NCBI GenBank assembly: GCA_031291755.1
Contig: JARLIK010000019.1
Span: 1-64,000, forward strand
DNA: 64,000 nucleotides
Direction: 5' to 3'
Source: Acidocella sp.
GTDB taxonomy: Bacteria; Pseudomonadota; Alphaproteobacteria; Acetobacterales; Acetobacteraceae
A model generated the notes under the pieces. It worked only from the letters and a program-made list of their open reading frames with translations, searched no databases and had not been told where the DNA came from. Made by a program: the position numbers and the translations under genes. Shown here piece by piece: positions 44,676 through 54,100 of the stretch (positions are counted from its first letter, which is position 1; each line of letters starts with the position of its first letter).

Positions 44676-45263
44676 GTGGTCTGTAAGTTCGTCAGTGGTA
44701 ACCGCGTTGTTGCCTGCACCAAAAAAATCTCGGGCGTTGTGTGTCCGTTGGCGAGGGCTTGCCGTTTTGTGGCCGCCACCCGCGCCTCCACGGCCGTCGA
44801 ATTCGCCATAGTTGGTGGCGCCTTCTTCCTGTTCATATTCAGCATTTTTGTCTTCTCATTGGATCAGTTTCTGCAAACGACATTGGACGATGCCGTCAGA
44901 ACCGCTGCGCGCCAGGTGCAACTAGGCAAAATCACCACGGGCAACGCCTTTGTCACCACAGTTTGCAACGAGTTTGGCGCGGTCGCTCCAAATTGCGCCG
45001 GCAGTTTACAATATGCGGTGCAAAGCGGCGCTTATTTTGGCACTGGCGGCATTGTTGCGGCAACTTTCAGCGCTTCGGGCAATCTGAGCACGCCGGCGGC
45101 GTTCACCGGCGTCACCGCCACAGCGGCGGGCGCCCCGGCATTTTTGCTCGTGCAAGTCGCCTACCCGCTGCCTTTTATCGTTCTGGCGGTGCCGAGTGGG
45201 GTGGCAACCGAAAACGGCACATCTTCACTCTATTCCGCCGTTGCGACCGAGATGGAACCATGA
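44676..45263 (+). CDS. TadE/TadF-like pseudopilin
   Basis: A 195-residue pilus-assembly protein with the TadE-type N-terminal segment ASTAVEFAIVGGAFFLFIFSIFVF (basic stretch, Glu at +5 of the hydrophobic helix). Downstream it has a cysteine-containing beta-rich domain. Such proteins are minor pseudopilins of Flp/Tad secretion systems. The start is uncertain: GTG 44676 has GGAG only 2 bp upstream, while GTG 44739 and TTG 44748 would give a tighter signal. The stop overlaps the next ATG (ATGA). No TadA, TadB, TadC or CpaA genes lie near, so the core machinery must be elsewhere if these proteins are used. Confidence 0.75.
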   Translation: MVCKFVSGNRVVACTKKISGVVCPLARACRFVAATRASTAVEFAIVGGAFFLFIFSIFVFSLDQFLQTTLDDAVRTAARQVQLGKITTGNAFVTTVCNEFGAVAPNCAGSLQYAVQSGAYFGTGGIVAATFSASGNLSTPAAFTGVTATAAGAPAFLLVQVAYPLPFIVLAVPSGVATENGTSSLYSAVATEMEP

Positions 45264-46036
45264 AGTCGCCGAAATTCAGTCTTAAGGCACTTTTCAGCCG
45301 CCGTGCCACCGCCGCGGTCGAATTCGCGCTGGTGGCTCCCTTTATGTTGGTCCTTTTCATCGGCGTCGTTGAAATCGTGACGCTATACCGGACAGAAGCG
45401 AAGCTGAACGCGATGGTGATCAGCGTTGCGCAGATGGTCGCCGTCCAAAACCAAACCACAACCTCCGGCGTTTCAATCATTCCCTCCTCGGGCACAACGC
45501 AAGCCTCCCTGCAAGACATCTGTCAGGGCGCGATCCTTGGATTGGCCCCTTTCCCACCGGAAGGCATGACCCTCGCGATTGCCGGCGTCACTTTGGAATC
45601 CGGCCCTACCGGCCTGCCTAACGTCAACACGGCCACCTCCAAAGTGTACAATGCAACCAATACTTATGACGTTTGGGAGGGCGACCTGACTGTGTCAGGA
45701 ACCACCTGCAGTTCGGCCGCTACCACATCCATCGGTCTGGCCAACGCTGAAAAGCTCGCCACCACATCCCCGCCCAGCACAAGCGGAACGAGCGGAACCT
45801 CCGGGCTGCTCGGCGTTCCCTGTGACAGTGCAATTATCGTCAAAGCCACCCTCACATATCCGGGAATTATGGGGATTATCCTCACCTCCAGGCCCACACT
45901 TGAGCAAGCCGTTTATACCCGCTGGCGCTACGCCAGCACGCAAACTGAACTGCAATGCGCCAGTACCGACACTGGATGCACAACAAATTATGTCACCACC
46001 CAGCTTTGTAACAGTAGCAACACGTCAACAAATTAG
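45260..46036 (+). CDS. TadE/TadG-like pilus assembly protein
   Basis: A 258-residue protein with a single N-terminal helix of TadE type (RRATAAVEFALVAPFMLVLFIGVVEIVTLY) followed by a secreted domain with several cysteines (TTCSS, GVPCDSA, ELQCAST-type). The gene begins at ATG 45260, overlapping the previous stop, and a longer frame that runs back to 44741 is only a shadow of the preceding gene. The third gene of the set starts 13 bp later, so three Tad-type genes form one operon. Confidence 0.82.
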   Translation: MKSPKFSLKALFSRRATAAVEFALVAPFMLVLFIGVVEIVTLYRTEAKLNAMVISVAQMVAVQNQTTTSGVSIIPSSGTTQASLQDICQGAILGLAPFPPEGMTLAIAGVTLESGPTGLPNVNTATSKVYNATNTYDVWEGDLTVSGTTCSSAATTSIGLANAEKLATTSPPSTSGTSGTSGLLGVPCDSAIIVKATLTYPGIMGIILTSRPTLEQAVYTRWRYASTQTELQCASTDTGCTTNYVTTQLCNSSNTSTN

Positions 46037-46049
46037 CAGGAACGGTATT

Positions 46050-47057
46050 ATGAAAACTTTCATAAAACGGAAGTTTCAGGATCGGCGTTCAGCCGTCGCG
46101 GTAACGCTCGCAATCCTCTTCGTGCCCATAATGATAACGGCCGGAGCTGGGGTTGATTTTGCCCGAATAGCATCGGCACGCGCCCTGCTCCAGGCTTCCG
46201 CAGATGCCGCGGCAATCGCTGGTGCGGGTGCCTGGCAAACTTCGGAATCCTACAGCTATGCCGCCAGCGTCACTAACGCGGCTTTTAATGGAACCTCCAG
46301 CCAGCTTTCGAATTTTGTCACCACCACAACGCCAACAACAGGTTTCACCTGCACCGGTTCGGCCACGCAATGCGGTGGCTCGTCAGGCTCCTCCACCTAT
46401 GTTAGCACGGTTAGCACCTACGGCTGCCCCAGCGCGGCGGAATATTGCGTCGTTGTGAAAGCCACTGGGACGCTGAAAAACTCGTTACTGGGCTTCATGA
46501 TACCCTCTGAGGTTCTGACCGCGACCAGCATAGCGACTACCAACTTTCCCGCCCAGACAATCACCGGCAAAGACATCCCTCCCAGCCCCGGTTTCGGCTC
46601 GGCGGGGGATGTGTTAGCGGTATTTACGCTTACGCCGTGCCGATGTCGGGCACGGGCAGCAGTGCCACCCCTGATTACAATCAACTTCCCACGCCCAACT
46701 CCGCCTGCAGCAGTTACGGTACCCTCGGCCCGTTGGCGAAGCTGGCGGAAACCGTCGGTACCGCATCTACCTGCAATTATCTGTTCATCGCGCTATCCAC
46801 GAGCACCGGCACAGCCGGCGTGGGCGGTTCCATCACCTTGCAACAGGATCAGCCCATCGCGTTCAGTTTTGTTAACTATACTGGCGCCAATGGCTACAAT
46901 AGCAGTAGCTCCAGCTACATTCAAACCTCAACAAATTTGGAGGTTTACAAAAACGGCTCGAACACCCCAACCTATTATCCTAATGGCCAGACGATCACGA
47001 CATCGCAAACGACCACTTATACTTACAAAACTTACGATTGCGGCCCAAGTTCGCTAA
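46050..47057 (+). pseudogene. TadG-like protein, N-terminal part, frameshifted near 46605
   Basis: The N-terminus has the TadG/VWA-type helix (RRSAVAVTLAILFVPIMITAGAGVDFARI) and the usual LQASADAAAIAGAGAW, then a cysteine-bearing domain. Up to about residue 185 (ITGKDIPPSPGFGSAGDV) the sequence is normal; beyond it the frame becomes arginine-rich nonsense (PCRCRARAAVPP) that ends at 47057. The real continuation is in another frame (next entry). One missing G in the run at 46604-46608 would join them into a protein of about 842 residues. So this is either a broken gene, a phase-variable gene or a sequencing error. Confidence 0.72.
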
Positions 47058-48577
47058 ATGGCGGCAACTGCCCGCAAACCAACCCCAAAAGTACTTACAC
47101 ACGCACAAGCGGCACTGACGGAACCACGACAACATGCTTAAAATCTCAGTTTTTCACCGGCTGTACCGAGTACCAGACGGTGGTTGTCACCTCTTCTCAG
47201 TTGGACCAAACCGCAAGCTTGGCTGGCGTCTGCCCAGATCATACGCTCTATGGTTCGCTCGACCCGATCAGCGTGGATACCACAACGGGTAATAACCTTG
47301 TTGGTATACCAGTGGCGGATAGTTTGAATGTCTACTCATCCGCCTATGAAGTAGTCGGCTACCCGCCAACTTACGAGACCAACCACGCCTTGGTCCCCTT
47401 CATCGCCCCAACATCGATGGCAAACAACTACACTGATTACCAGGGCAATAATTATGTCGTGCGCGCCGTGTGCCCCAATTACAGTCGCGCCAACACCAGC
47501 GTCAGCGCACCGATCAGCAGCAGCTATTCCACTGACACCGGATGGACGGGGCTGAATATTTTTTCCACCGCCTTCCCCGGACAGACCTACTCAGATAGCT
47601 CGATCAACACAGCGCAGGACACAACAGGCACCTATGGCACCGGCAGCATCTGGATGACCAGCGACAGCGGCGACATCTATCCCCCGGGCATCTCCGGCTG
47701 CACCCCTGCAATAAACGCCGAGGACGGCGGGGCGACCACAAACGCGGCGGACCCATGGTGGGACTGGAACAATAGTAATTCCGGCAATTGCTCGAATGAG
47801 AGTACCGCCAATCAGGCATCCTACCTGACCTCGGGCCAGCCGACATACAACAACTGCGCACTGCTCATCCAGCCGCTTGGCACCTCCCCACCTGTGAACG
47901 GTAATAACCAAGCTCTGCTGCCAGATTATTACATACTTGTGGAAAATTCTGCCGGCACCATCGTGGCGATGGACCCTGTATGGGACGGCCAAAACTTCAC
48001 TGACCAGTTACCAGGTGTCATTACTAATCATCTTGGCGGCAACGACCGCAATATTCAGGTCAGCGGCAGTACCGTGACCGACAGCGACACCGCGCCGGCC
48101 TATAATTCCAGCGGGCAGATTCAAAGTTACGGCTACACGCCAACAGGGTCCTCTAATAGCTACGCCATTACTAGCGGCACCTATGCGGGCGATATTGCGG
48201 TTGTCGAACCACCGGCTCAAAGCAGCCATTACGACTTCAACCCGCCGCAGGACACTTCCTACCAATGCTACAATCCGCGGCGTAATGGCAACGCTTCAGG
48301 CAGCGCGATCATTCAGGCAGGCGGTGGGTCTTCTGTAACATTTACCTCCAGCGGCGATAATAATAACAGCTCCGCGGTCGACCCGGTGGCCAACCCGCAA
48401 CTCGGCGCCATATTATGCACCAGCGATCCACCTGAAACCTACGCCTTGTACTGGAATGACCTCGGTACCTATGGCTTAGATGACCTTGGATATTGGAATG
48501 CGGTCGTCGCTTTCACCTGTTCCGTACCCCACTCATCTACCGCCAGCGGTGGCGGTCCGGCGACACTTTCAGGATAA
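46619..48577 (+). pseudogene. TadG-like protein, C-terminal part (other frame of the broken gene)
   Basis: Continuation of the preceding TadG-like gene. From about 46610 the frame reads CVSGIYAYAVPMSGTGSS and stays open for over 650 codons, rich in Ser, Thr, Tyr and Asn, with cysteines spread through it, consistent with an extracellular or periplasmic domain. If read alone, it could only start from GTG 46637 or ATG 46643 inside the domain, with no signal sequence, so independent export is unlikely. Its stop codon lies at the edge of the second direct repeat. Confidence 0.7.
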
Positions 48578-48720
48578 GCCGTGCCGCAGGCTGGGTGGTA
48601 TGATGCATGATCAAACTTCCCCGGTGAGCCGCTGATCCGTTCTGGGAACGAAGCAAGCATCATTCAAATGGCGTGAGAGGGCCGCTGCCGGGTCTTCAGG
48701 GCCACGACCGATGATGGCGG
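48574..48720. repeat. Imperfect direct repeat, copy 2 (EamA 5' remnant)
   Basis: Second copy of the sequence at 44239-44389, same orientation, with about a 2-base deletion within the first EamA codons so that the remnant is out of frame. The repeat begins at the stop codon of the TadG-like gene. The two copies bracket the Tad-type cluster exactly, which suggests that it was inserted with, or into, a duplicated EamA region. Confidence 0.8.
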
Positions 48721-48794
48721 CCATAATCCTTGCGTGTGAGTGACGGAGGCGGCATCCTGCCATAAGGAAAACGCCTCTCAGCAGGGAGAAGACT

Positions 48795-49202
48795 ATGAAC
48801 AGCCACGACGGCAAGCTATTGGTCCGCGGCTTTATCGAACAAGCCATTAACAACCGCGATCTGGACGCCGCCGGCGGCTACGTGGCGGAAGATGTGGTCG
48901 AGCAGGTGCCGTTTCCTGGCCAGGGGCCGGGTCTGGCGGGGTTGAAGGATGTGTTGCGCGGCCTGTTCGTGACCTTTCCGGACATGCAGTGGACCGTCGA
49001 AGAGCAGATCGCCGAGGCCGATAAGGTGCTGACCCGCTTCGTATGGACGGGTACGCACAAGGCGGAATTCTTCGGCGTGCCAGCCTCCGGCCGTGCAGTA
49101 TCGGTTTGGGGCATGGTGATTGACCGGTTGGAGAACGGCCGGATTGAGGAAACGCGCATCTTGATGGATATGTTTGGTTTGATGCGGCAGATCGGGGCCT
49201 AA
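48795..49202 (+). CDS. SnoaL-like ester cyclase/NTF2-fold protein
   Basis: A 135-residue protein of the SnoaL-like polyketide cyclase/ester cyclase group (NTF2-like fold). The motifs ERGFIEQAINNRDLDA-type start, FPDMQWTVEEQIAEADKVLTRFVWTGTHKAEFFGVPASGR and VWGMVIDRLENGRIEETRI are characteristic. Family members carry out aldol-type cyclisations or have unknown roles. A good GGGAGAA ribosome binding site precedes ATG 48795. It lies just outside the left border of the integrated element. Confidence 0.85.
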   Translation: MNSHDGKLLVRGFIEQAINNRDLDAAGGYVAEDVVEQVPFPGQGPGLAGLKDVLRGLFVTFPDMQWTVEEQIAEADKVLTRFVWTGTHKAEFFGVPASGRAVSVWGMVIDRLENGRIEETRILMDMFGLMRQIGA

Positions 49203-49240
49203 GTTAGCCTCTTCCGGCTATTGCAGTGTAAGCCCGGTGT

Positions 49241-49258
49241 AGTCTGGCGGAGAGGGTG
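49241..49258. repeat. Attachment-site direct repeat, left (att)
   Basis: AGTCTGGCGGAGAGGGTG, identical to 56336-56353, where it overlaps the 3' end of tRNA-Ser(CGA) including the encoded CCA. The 18-bp duplication 7.1 kb apart, with an integrase gene 225 bp inside, marks one end of an integrated element. Confidence 0.88.
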
Positions 49259-49442
49259 TCCGCCAAATGTGTATCCACAGCAAACCATGGCAGTCTGAAT
49301 ATATCAATTAAAACATAGGTTTTACAGGATATTATGTCCGCCACAATCCGCTTGTGTATGTCGCAATGTAAGTTTAGAGTGTAGCCATCACAAAGATTCA
49401 TATGGCTTCGGAACCCTAAAAATGCAGATTCAGACATACCCC

Positions 49443-49470
49443 CCTGCTAAAGTTGCTAAAGCTGCTAATC
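49443..49470 (+). repeat. TTGCTAAAG-type repeat cluster, left end
   Basis: CCTGCTAAAGTTGCTAAAGCTGCTAATC contains three tandem near-copies of TGCTAA-AGx. The first 16 bases (CCTGCTAAAGTTGCTA) are present as an exact inverted copy near the right end (56021-56036). Possibly integrase/excisionase or replication-initiator binding sites. Confidence 0.6.
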
Positions 49471-49483
49471 GGCGGGCCGCCTG

Positions 49484-50716
49484 ATGGGCAGAGGACCGGC
49501 AAAACGCCTGACCGCTCTCACCGTCAATTCCATGGCCACCCAAGGAAATTGGCCGGATGGCGACAATCTTTACCTTCGTATCCGGCATGATGGCTCGAAA
49601 AGCTGGGCTTTCAGATATAAACTGGCCGGTAAGCAGCACTGGATGAGCTTGGGGCCGGTGCGCGATGTCACCCTGGCCGAAGCCCGCGAGGCCGCCCGCA
49701 AATTACGCAACCAATTGCGCGATGGATTAAGCCCGCTCGACCAGCGCCGGGAACGTCAAGCATTAGCTTTGAACACCGAAGGCCGGACGTTCGACGCCGT
49801 GGCGAAACTCTATATTGACGCACATAAGACCGGCTGGAAGAACGCCAAACACGCGGCACAATGGCAATCCACCCTAGACGCCTATGCCAGCCCGGTCATC
49901 GGCAAGCTGGCCGTGGGCAGCATTGGCCTTGATGAAGTGCTGCGAATCCTGCGCCCGATCTGGAAGGAAAAACCCGAGACCGCCAGCCGGTTACGTGGCC
50001 GGATTGAGGCCGTGCTTGACTATGCTGGTGTCCACGGATGGCGCAAAGGCGACAACCCGGCGCGGTGGGCCGGATACCTCGACCAAGTGTTGCCAGCCAA
50101 GGCAAAGGTCCGCGCCGTGCTGCATCATCCGGCAGTTCCCTGGGCCGATATGCCTGCCGTCATGGTCAAGCTGGGCCCCAGTACCAGCGCCCTATGTCTG
50201 CGCTTTTTGGTGCTAACCGCCGCCCGCTCTGGCGAAGCACGCGGAGCACGCTGGAACGAAATAGATATGGAGGCAAAGACCTGGACTATTCCCGCCACTC
50301 GCATGAAGGCTAAACAGGAACATCGCGTTCCATTGAGTGAAGCCGCTATGTCGATATTGACGGCGATGGAACCCCTCAAGCGCAAGCCTGATGGCCTGGT
50401 GTTTCCTGGTGGCCGTGCTGGCTCACCGTTGTCTGATGTTGCCGTGAGCAAAGCCCTGGCCGGTGTGGTGGAAGGCTTCACAGTGCATGGTATGCGGTCC
50501 ACCTTCCGCGACTGGTGCGCTGAGAGATCGAATTACCCCCGCGAGATTGCCGAGGCCGCTCTCGCCCATACGAATAAGGATAAGGTTGAGGCGGCATATT
50601 CACGTACCGATCACCTAGAGAAACGCCGTCAAATGATGGAGGCATGGGCACGGCATTGCACCAGCCCGGCTGTTAAAGCAGCCAGTAACGTGAGGCATTT
50701 ACATGCCGCCACATAG
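49484..50716 (+). CDS. int: Tyrosine-type site-specific integrase
   Basis: Integrase of 410 residues with an N-terminal arm-binding domain of the DUF4102 type (NLYLRIRHDGSKSWAFRYKL, SLGPVRDVTLAEAREAARKL). The catalytic domain has Arg248 in LTAARSGEARGARW, His335-x-x-Arg338 in HGMRSTFRDWCAE and the nucleophile Tyr372 in AAYSRTDHLEKRRQMMEAWA. It recombines the 18-bp att site at tRNA-Ser. The gene begins 225 bp inside the left att repeat and points inward. The next gene follows closely. Confidence 0.95.
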   Translation: MGRGPAKRLTALTVNSMATQGNWPDGDNLYLRIRHDGSKSWAFRYKLAGKQHWMSLGPVRDVTLAEAREAARKLRNQLRDGLSPLDQRRERQALALNTEGRTFDAVAKLYIDAHKTGWKNAKHAAQWQSTLDAYASPVIGKLAVGSIGLDEVLRILRPIWKEKPETASRLRGRIEAVLDYAGVHGWRKGDNPARWAGYLDQVLPAKAKVRAVLHHPAVPWADMPAVMVKLGPSTSALCLRFLVLTAARSGEARGARWNEIDMEAKTWTIPATRMKAKQEHRVPLSEAAMSILTAMEPLKRKPDGLVFPGGRAGSPLSDVAVSKALAGVVEGFTVHGMRSTFRDWCAERSNYPREIAEAALAHTNKDKVEAAYSRTDHLEKRRQMMEAWARHCTSPAVKAASNVRHLHAAT

Positions 50717-50783
50717 AAAAGGCGCGGGAGGCTCGACCCCTCACCGCGCCCAAATCTCAACCCCCGCAAAGGAATTTAAGATC

Positions 50784-51458
50784 GTGGCCGAAGATACCAC
50801 AACACCGGAGGCGATCAAAGCAGCCCCAAAGAAGAAAGCGCCGTATGGGCTGCAATCCCGTACCACTTTGACTCCAGGCCCGCCCTTCACGCTTGATGAA
50901 TTGCGGAAGGTACTTGAAGAAACAAAAGGCGATTTAATCCTGCCGGGGGATGCTGAAATTCTCAAATTGGCAAACATCCTGACAACATGGAAACAGCACT
51001 TCTACGCCGCACAAGAGGCTCGCGCCCTTAACGAAAGGCTCGCTGCCGCCGAATCGGCAATCAAAACGCTCCGGGAGATAATGCCCGAGATTTATAAGTA
51101 CCGAGCGGAGGCCGCGAACGCTGGCGATCCATTTTCAAAACCAATGGCTAAAGCGGCAAGAAAATTGCTGGTGGCCCTGGACTACCCCGATAAGCGCCCC
51201 CTTGGGCAACCTCCTGTGCTGTCATGTGTGCACCGCGAATCACTACCTGAACAGGTGAAAGACTGGCGCTGGCTGGTGAATGTTTTGCCCATTGAATATG
51301 AGAACCTGATGCGCCCGGCAAACCCAACAGCTATATTTGGACACAGCAAAACTGGACCGCTGGCTTGCTTTTTAGCCAAAGTGATTCCACGCATGACAGG
51401 TGAGACACGAACGGAAGCGGCCATTGGCACACAACTAATAATGGCCAACAGACCATAG
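50784..51458 (+). CDS. Hypothetical protein of the integrated element
   Basis: Not recognised. About 224 residues, hydrophilic, with a probable coiled-coil stretch (YAAQEARALNERLAAAESAIKTLREIMPEIYKY). The GTG at 50784, with AAAGGAA about 9 bp upstream, is preferred; an in-frame ATG at 50703 overlapping the integrase stop would add 27 low-complexity residues. It is second in the element, between integrase and the small HTH gene. No catalytic motif was seen. Confidence 0.65.
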   Translation: MAEDTTTPEAIKAAPKKKAPYGLQSRTTLTPGPPFTLDELRKVLEETKGDLILPGDAEILKLANILTTWKQHFYAAQEARALNERLAAAESAIKTLREIMPEIYKYRAEAANAGDPFSKPMAKAARKLLVALDYPDKRPLGQPPVLSCVHRESLPEQVKDWRWLVNVLPIEYENLMRPANPTAIFGHSKTGPLACFLAKVIPRMTGETRTEAAIGTQLIMANRP

Positions 51459-51545
51459 GAGACATTGCAAACGCCAATATCTCCTAATGCAGAACAAAAT
51501 CCGTAAGGATAGGAATGGATCCATCAACCTTGATGGAAGCACAAA

Positions 51546-51734
51546 ATGTCTGACTGGAAGTTAGTTTACCGCCCTGCCGAAGTGCAAAAAGCCCTGGGCA
51601 TCGGGCACTCGAAATTCTGGCAGTTGGTCAAATCCGGTGCGCTTGAAGCCCGTAAAATTGGTTCAGCAACCGTCATCCCCTCCGCCAGTCTGCAAGCCTT
51701 TGTTGATGGCCTACCGAAAGCCGATGCCGCCTAA
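51546..51734 (+). CDS. Small HTH protein (AlpA/excisionase-like)
   Basis: A 62-residue MerR/AlpA-like winged HTH: KLVYRPAEVQKALGIGHSKFWQLVKSGALEARKIGSATVIPSASLQAFVDGLPKA. Such proteins act as excisionases or regulators in integrative elements, bending DNA at att sites and switching early genes. The ATG at 51546 lies after an AAGCACAAA leader. It is followed by a terminator-like hairpin facing the other strand and then by the Prim-Pol gene. Confidence 0.82.
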   Translation: MSDWKLVYRPAEVQKALGIGHSKFWQLVKSGALEARKIGSATVIPSASLQAFVDGLPKADAA

Positions 51735-51742
51735 TCCCATAA

Positions 51743-51777
51743 CAAAAAACCCGCCAAGCGGTGACACGCTGGCGGGC
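51743..51777 (-). terminator. Minus-strand rho-independent terminator inside the element
   Basis: Stem CCCGCCAAGCG / CGCTGGCGGG (51750-51760, 51767-51776, one bulged A) with a run of six A on the left, so on the minus strand it reads as a GC stem followed by TTTTTT. No minus-strand gene lies between it and tRNA-Ser; it may block antisense transcripts entering from the right. Confidence 0.6.
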
Positions 51778-51797
51778 TTAGAAAGGCTAAATCACAC

Positions 51798-52595
51798 ATG
51801 GCAAACATAACCACTCCCCGCCCAAAAAGCAACCTCAAACCCCTCGACCATGCTCTCGAATGTGCTGCCCGTGGCTGGGCTGTATTTCCTGCCAGTTTGG
51901 ATAAAACCCCCCGGACGCCGAACGGCCACAAAGCCGCCAGCACGGACCTCGAACGCATCCGCGCCATGGCCGTGCAATTTGGCTTCGTGCTGGTAGGCAT
52001 CGCTACCGGCGAGGCATCGGGCATTGCGGTGCTGGACATAGACCGCCAGCACAACGGGCTTGAGTGGTGGCAGGAAAACCGGCACCGGCTGCCCGTCACC
52101 CGCACGCACCGCACCCGCAGCGGAGGCTTGCACCTCTATTTCAGACACCAGCCTGGCTTGCGTTGCAGTACGTCACGCATAGCGCCTGGCATTGATGTAA
52201 AGGCGGAGGGAGGCGCAATCATCTACTGGCCCGCCGCCGGCCTGGAAGTGCTCTCTGATGCCCCTCTGGCTGATTGGCCTGAAAGGCTCACGCCAGCACC
52301 CAAACCCGCCTCCGCGCCGCCCTGGCAGCCCATTCGCGGCGGTACGGATGTAACCCGCAATTACGCTACCGCCGCCTTGCACAATGCCGTGAGGCGCGTG
52401 GCGGGCACCACCACCGGAAGCCGCAACGCCACCCTGAACGCGGAGACGTATGGCCTAAGCCGGTTCATAGCATCCGGCACTCTCGCGCCATCGGAAATTG
52501 CCGAGGCGATGGCTCATGCCGGGCTGGCCGCCGGGCTGGATGCCCGCGAGGTTGCCGCCACGGTTGCATCAGCGTTGGGGAGTGCTGCCCGATGA
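51798..52595 (+). CDS. Bifunctional DNA primase/polymerase (Prim-Pol) domain protein
   Basis: A 265-residue protein with the N-terminal Prim-Pol (AEP-superfamily) domain used for replication by plasmids, phages and satellites. It opens HALECAARGWAVFPASLDKT, has the metal-binding acidic motif VLDIDRQHNG, and RTRSGGLHLYF, with the third acidic/His region around GIDVKAEGGAIIYWP. Overlap of 4 bp with the DUF3987 gene (ATGA) indicates that both proteins act together at the element's origin. Confidence 0.88.
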   Translation: MANITTPRPKSNLKPLDHALECAARGWAVFPASLDKTPRTPNGHKAASTDLERIRAMAVQFGFVLVGIATGEASGIAVLDIDRQHNGLEWWQENRHRLPVTRTHRTRSGGLHLYFRHQPGLRCSTSRIAPGIDVKAEGGAIIYWPAAGLEVLSDAPLADWPERLTPAPKPASAPPWQPIRGGTDVTRNYATAALHNAVRRVAGTTTGSRNATLNAETYGLSRFIASGTLAPSEIAEAMAHAGLAAGLDAREVAATVASALGSAAR

Positions 52596-54100
52596 GTGAC
52601 GCACGAAAAATCCTGAAATTCGATGCTGCTGTCATCGCACAAAATGCGGTAGCCGCCGCCACCGCGCCACCGGATGCAAAACGCCCGCTGTATCGTGACT
52701 TACCACCGGCGGCTGATTATCCGGTGGCACCTTTGGGGCCGCTACGCGATGCTGCTGAGGCCATCCAAATGAAAACGCGGGCACCTATCGAAATATGTGC
52801 ACAATCGGTTCTGGCCGCCGCTGCGTTGGTCATCGCACCACGTTTTGATGTTCAAACACTTGGCGGTAATTCACCGCTTACAGGCTTATTTTTGACAATC
52901 GCGGAATCCGGCGAACGTAAGTCATCAGTTGATAATTTGGCCCTTGCGGCGGTTTACCTAAAAGAGAAAGATCTAGCACGCGAATATGAAGCGCAATGCA
53001 CTGCGTTTCATGATGATCTGACCGCCTGGAAAGCGATGGCAGAAAAAGCAAAAAAGAAAAATAGCCGGGCCGAAATTCGGGCGGCACTTCAAGAAAATAA
53101 TTCTGAACCCAAACCACCGGCACCGCCAATGCTTTTAAGTGGCGAAGCGACGGCAGAGGGTATCATCCGCCAGTTGCGCGAAGGCCGCCCCTGGGCCGGG
53201 TTATTCTCTCCCGAGGGTGGCCAGATGCTTGGGGGCCATGGCCTGACTGTGGACACGAAAACCCGCACCGCCTCGCTATTTAATGAGCTTTGGGACGGAA
53301 GGCCGGTTCGTAGCCTACGCGCCGGAACAGGCACAACTTTCCTGCCGGGAAGGCGGTTCTCCATGCACCTGATGGCGCAACCCGGCGTGGCCGAAATACT
53401 CACACATGACCATGGGTTTACTGACATTGGATTGATGGCGCGGCTGTTGCTGGTGTCACCGGCCAGCACCGCCGGAACGCGGTTTTACCGTGAAGCACCA
53501 CCAGAATGTGACGCAGTGCTGCGAACGTACAAAGCACGCATGAGAGAGTTACTCGACAAGCCGTTGCCGATGCTGGGCGATTCAGGCGGCCTGGACCCCG
53601 TTGTTTTAACATTGGACCACGATGCACGTTTGGGTCTCATTGCCTACCATGACACGGTAGAGCGCGAACTTCTCCCTGGCGGAATATATTATTCCATTAG
53701 GGGCTTTGGCAGCAAAATGGCTGAACATGCCGTGCGCCTGGCTGCATTATTGACCGCCTATGAGGATGGTGACGCGGTTGAAGTAGGGGCCGTAGCCTTG
53801 GAACGCGGAACAAAATTAGCAACGTATTATGCCAGTGAAATGAAACGCCTGGCCGATGGCGCAACCATAGCGCCTGACCTCAAACTTGCTCGGGAACTGC
53901 TTCACTGGTGGCAAGGCCGGAGCGATAGAAAATGCCACCTCGCCGAGATTTATCAGTACGGCCCAAATCCGTTGCGGGATGCTGCTACGGCCAAGCGCAT
54001 TGTGGCCATTCTTGAAGATCATGGTTGGCTGAAACGGCTACCCCCCGGCACCATTCTTGACGGTTCATCACGCAAAGATTCATGGGAGTTGAACACATGA
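52592..54100 (+). CDS. DUF3987-family helicase/primase-associated protein
   Basis: A 502-residue protein of the DUF3987/YfjI group, usually paired with Prim-Pol. A P-loop-like motif ESGERKSSVDNLAL (about residue 107) and LFSPEGGQMLGGHGLTVDTKT followed by LFNELWDG are typical. It also has IGLMARLLLVSPAS and a regulatory C-terminal region with RELLHWWQGRSDRKC. The start overlaps the Prim-Pol stop. The presumed role is ATP-dependent unwinding or loading during element replication. Confidence 0.85.
   Translation: MSDARKILKFDAAVIAQNAVAAATAPPDAKRPLYRDLPPAADYPVAPLGPLRDAAEAIQMKTRAPIEICAQSVLAAAALVIAPRFDVQTLGGNSPLTGLFLTIAESGERKSSVDNLALAAVYLKEKDLAREYEAQCTAFHDDLTAWKAMAEKAKKKNSRAEIRAALQENNSEPKPPAPPMLLSGEATAEGIIRQLREGRPWAGLFSPEGGQMLGGHGLTVDTKTRTASLFNELWDGRPVRSLRAGTGTTFLPGRRFSMHLMAQPGVAEILTHDHGFTDIGLMARLLLVSPASTAGTRFYREAPPECDAVLRTYKARMRELLDKPLPMLGDSGGLDPVVLTLDHDARLGLIAYHDTVERELLPGGIYYSIRGFGSKMAEHAVRLAALLTAYEDGDAVEVGAVALERGTKLATYYASEMKRLADGATIAPDLKLARELLHWWQGRSDRKCHLAEIYQYGPNPLRDAATAKRIVAILEDHGWLKRLPPGTILDGSSRKDSWELNT

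Noticed and set aside
44741-46036. A 431-codon plus-strand frame spanning two Tad-type genes
   Set aside because: Its first half is an Arg/His-rich shadow of the TadE-like gene; only the part from ATG 45260 is a real protein.
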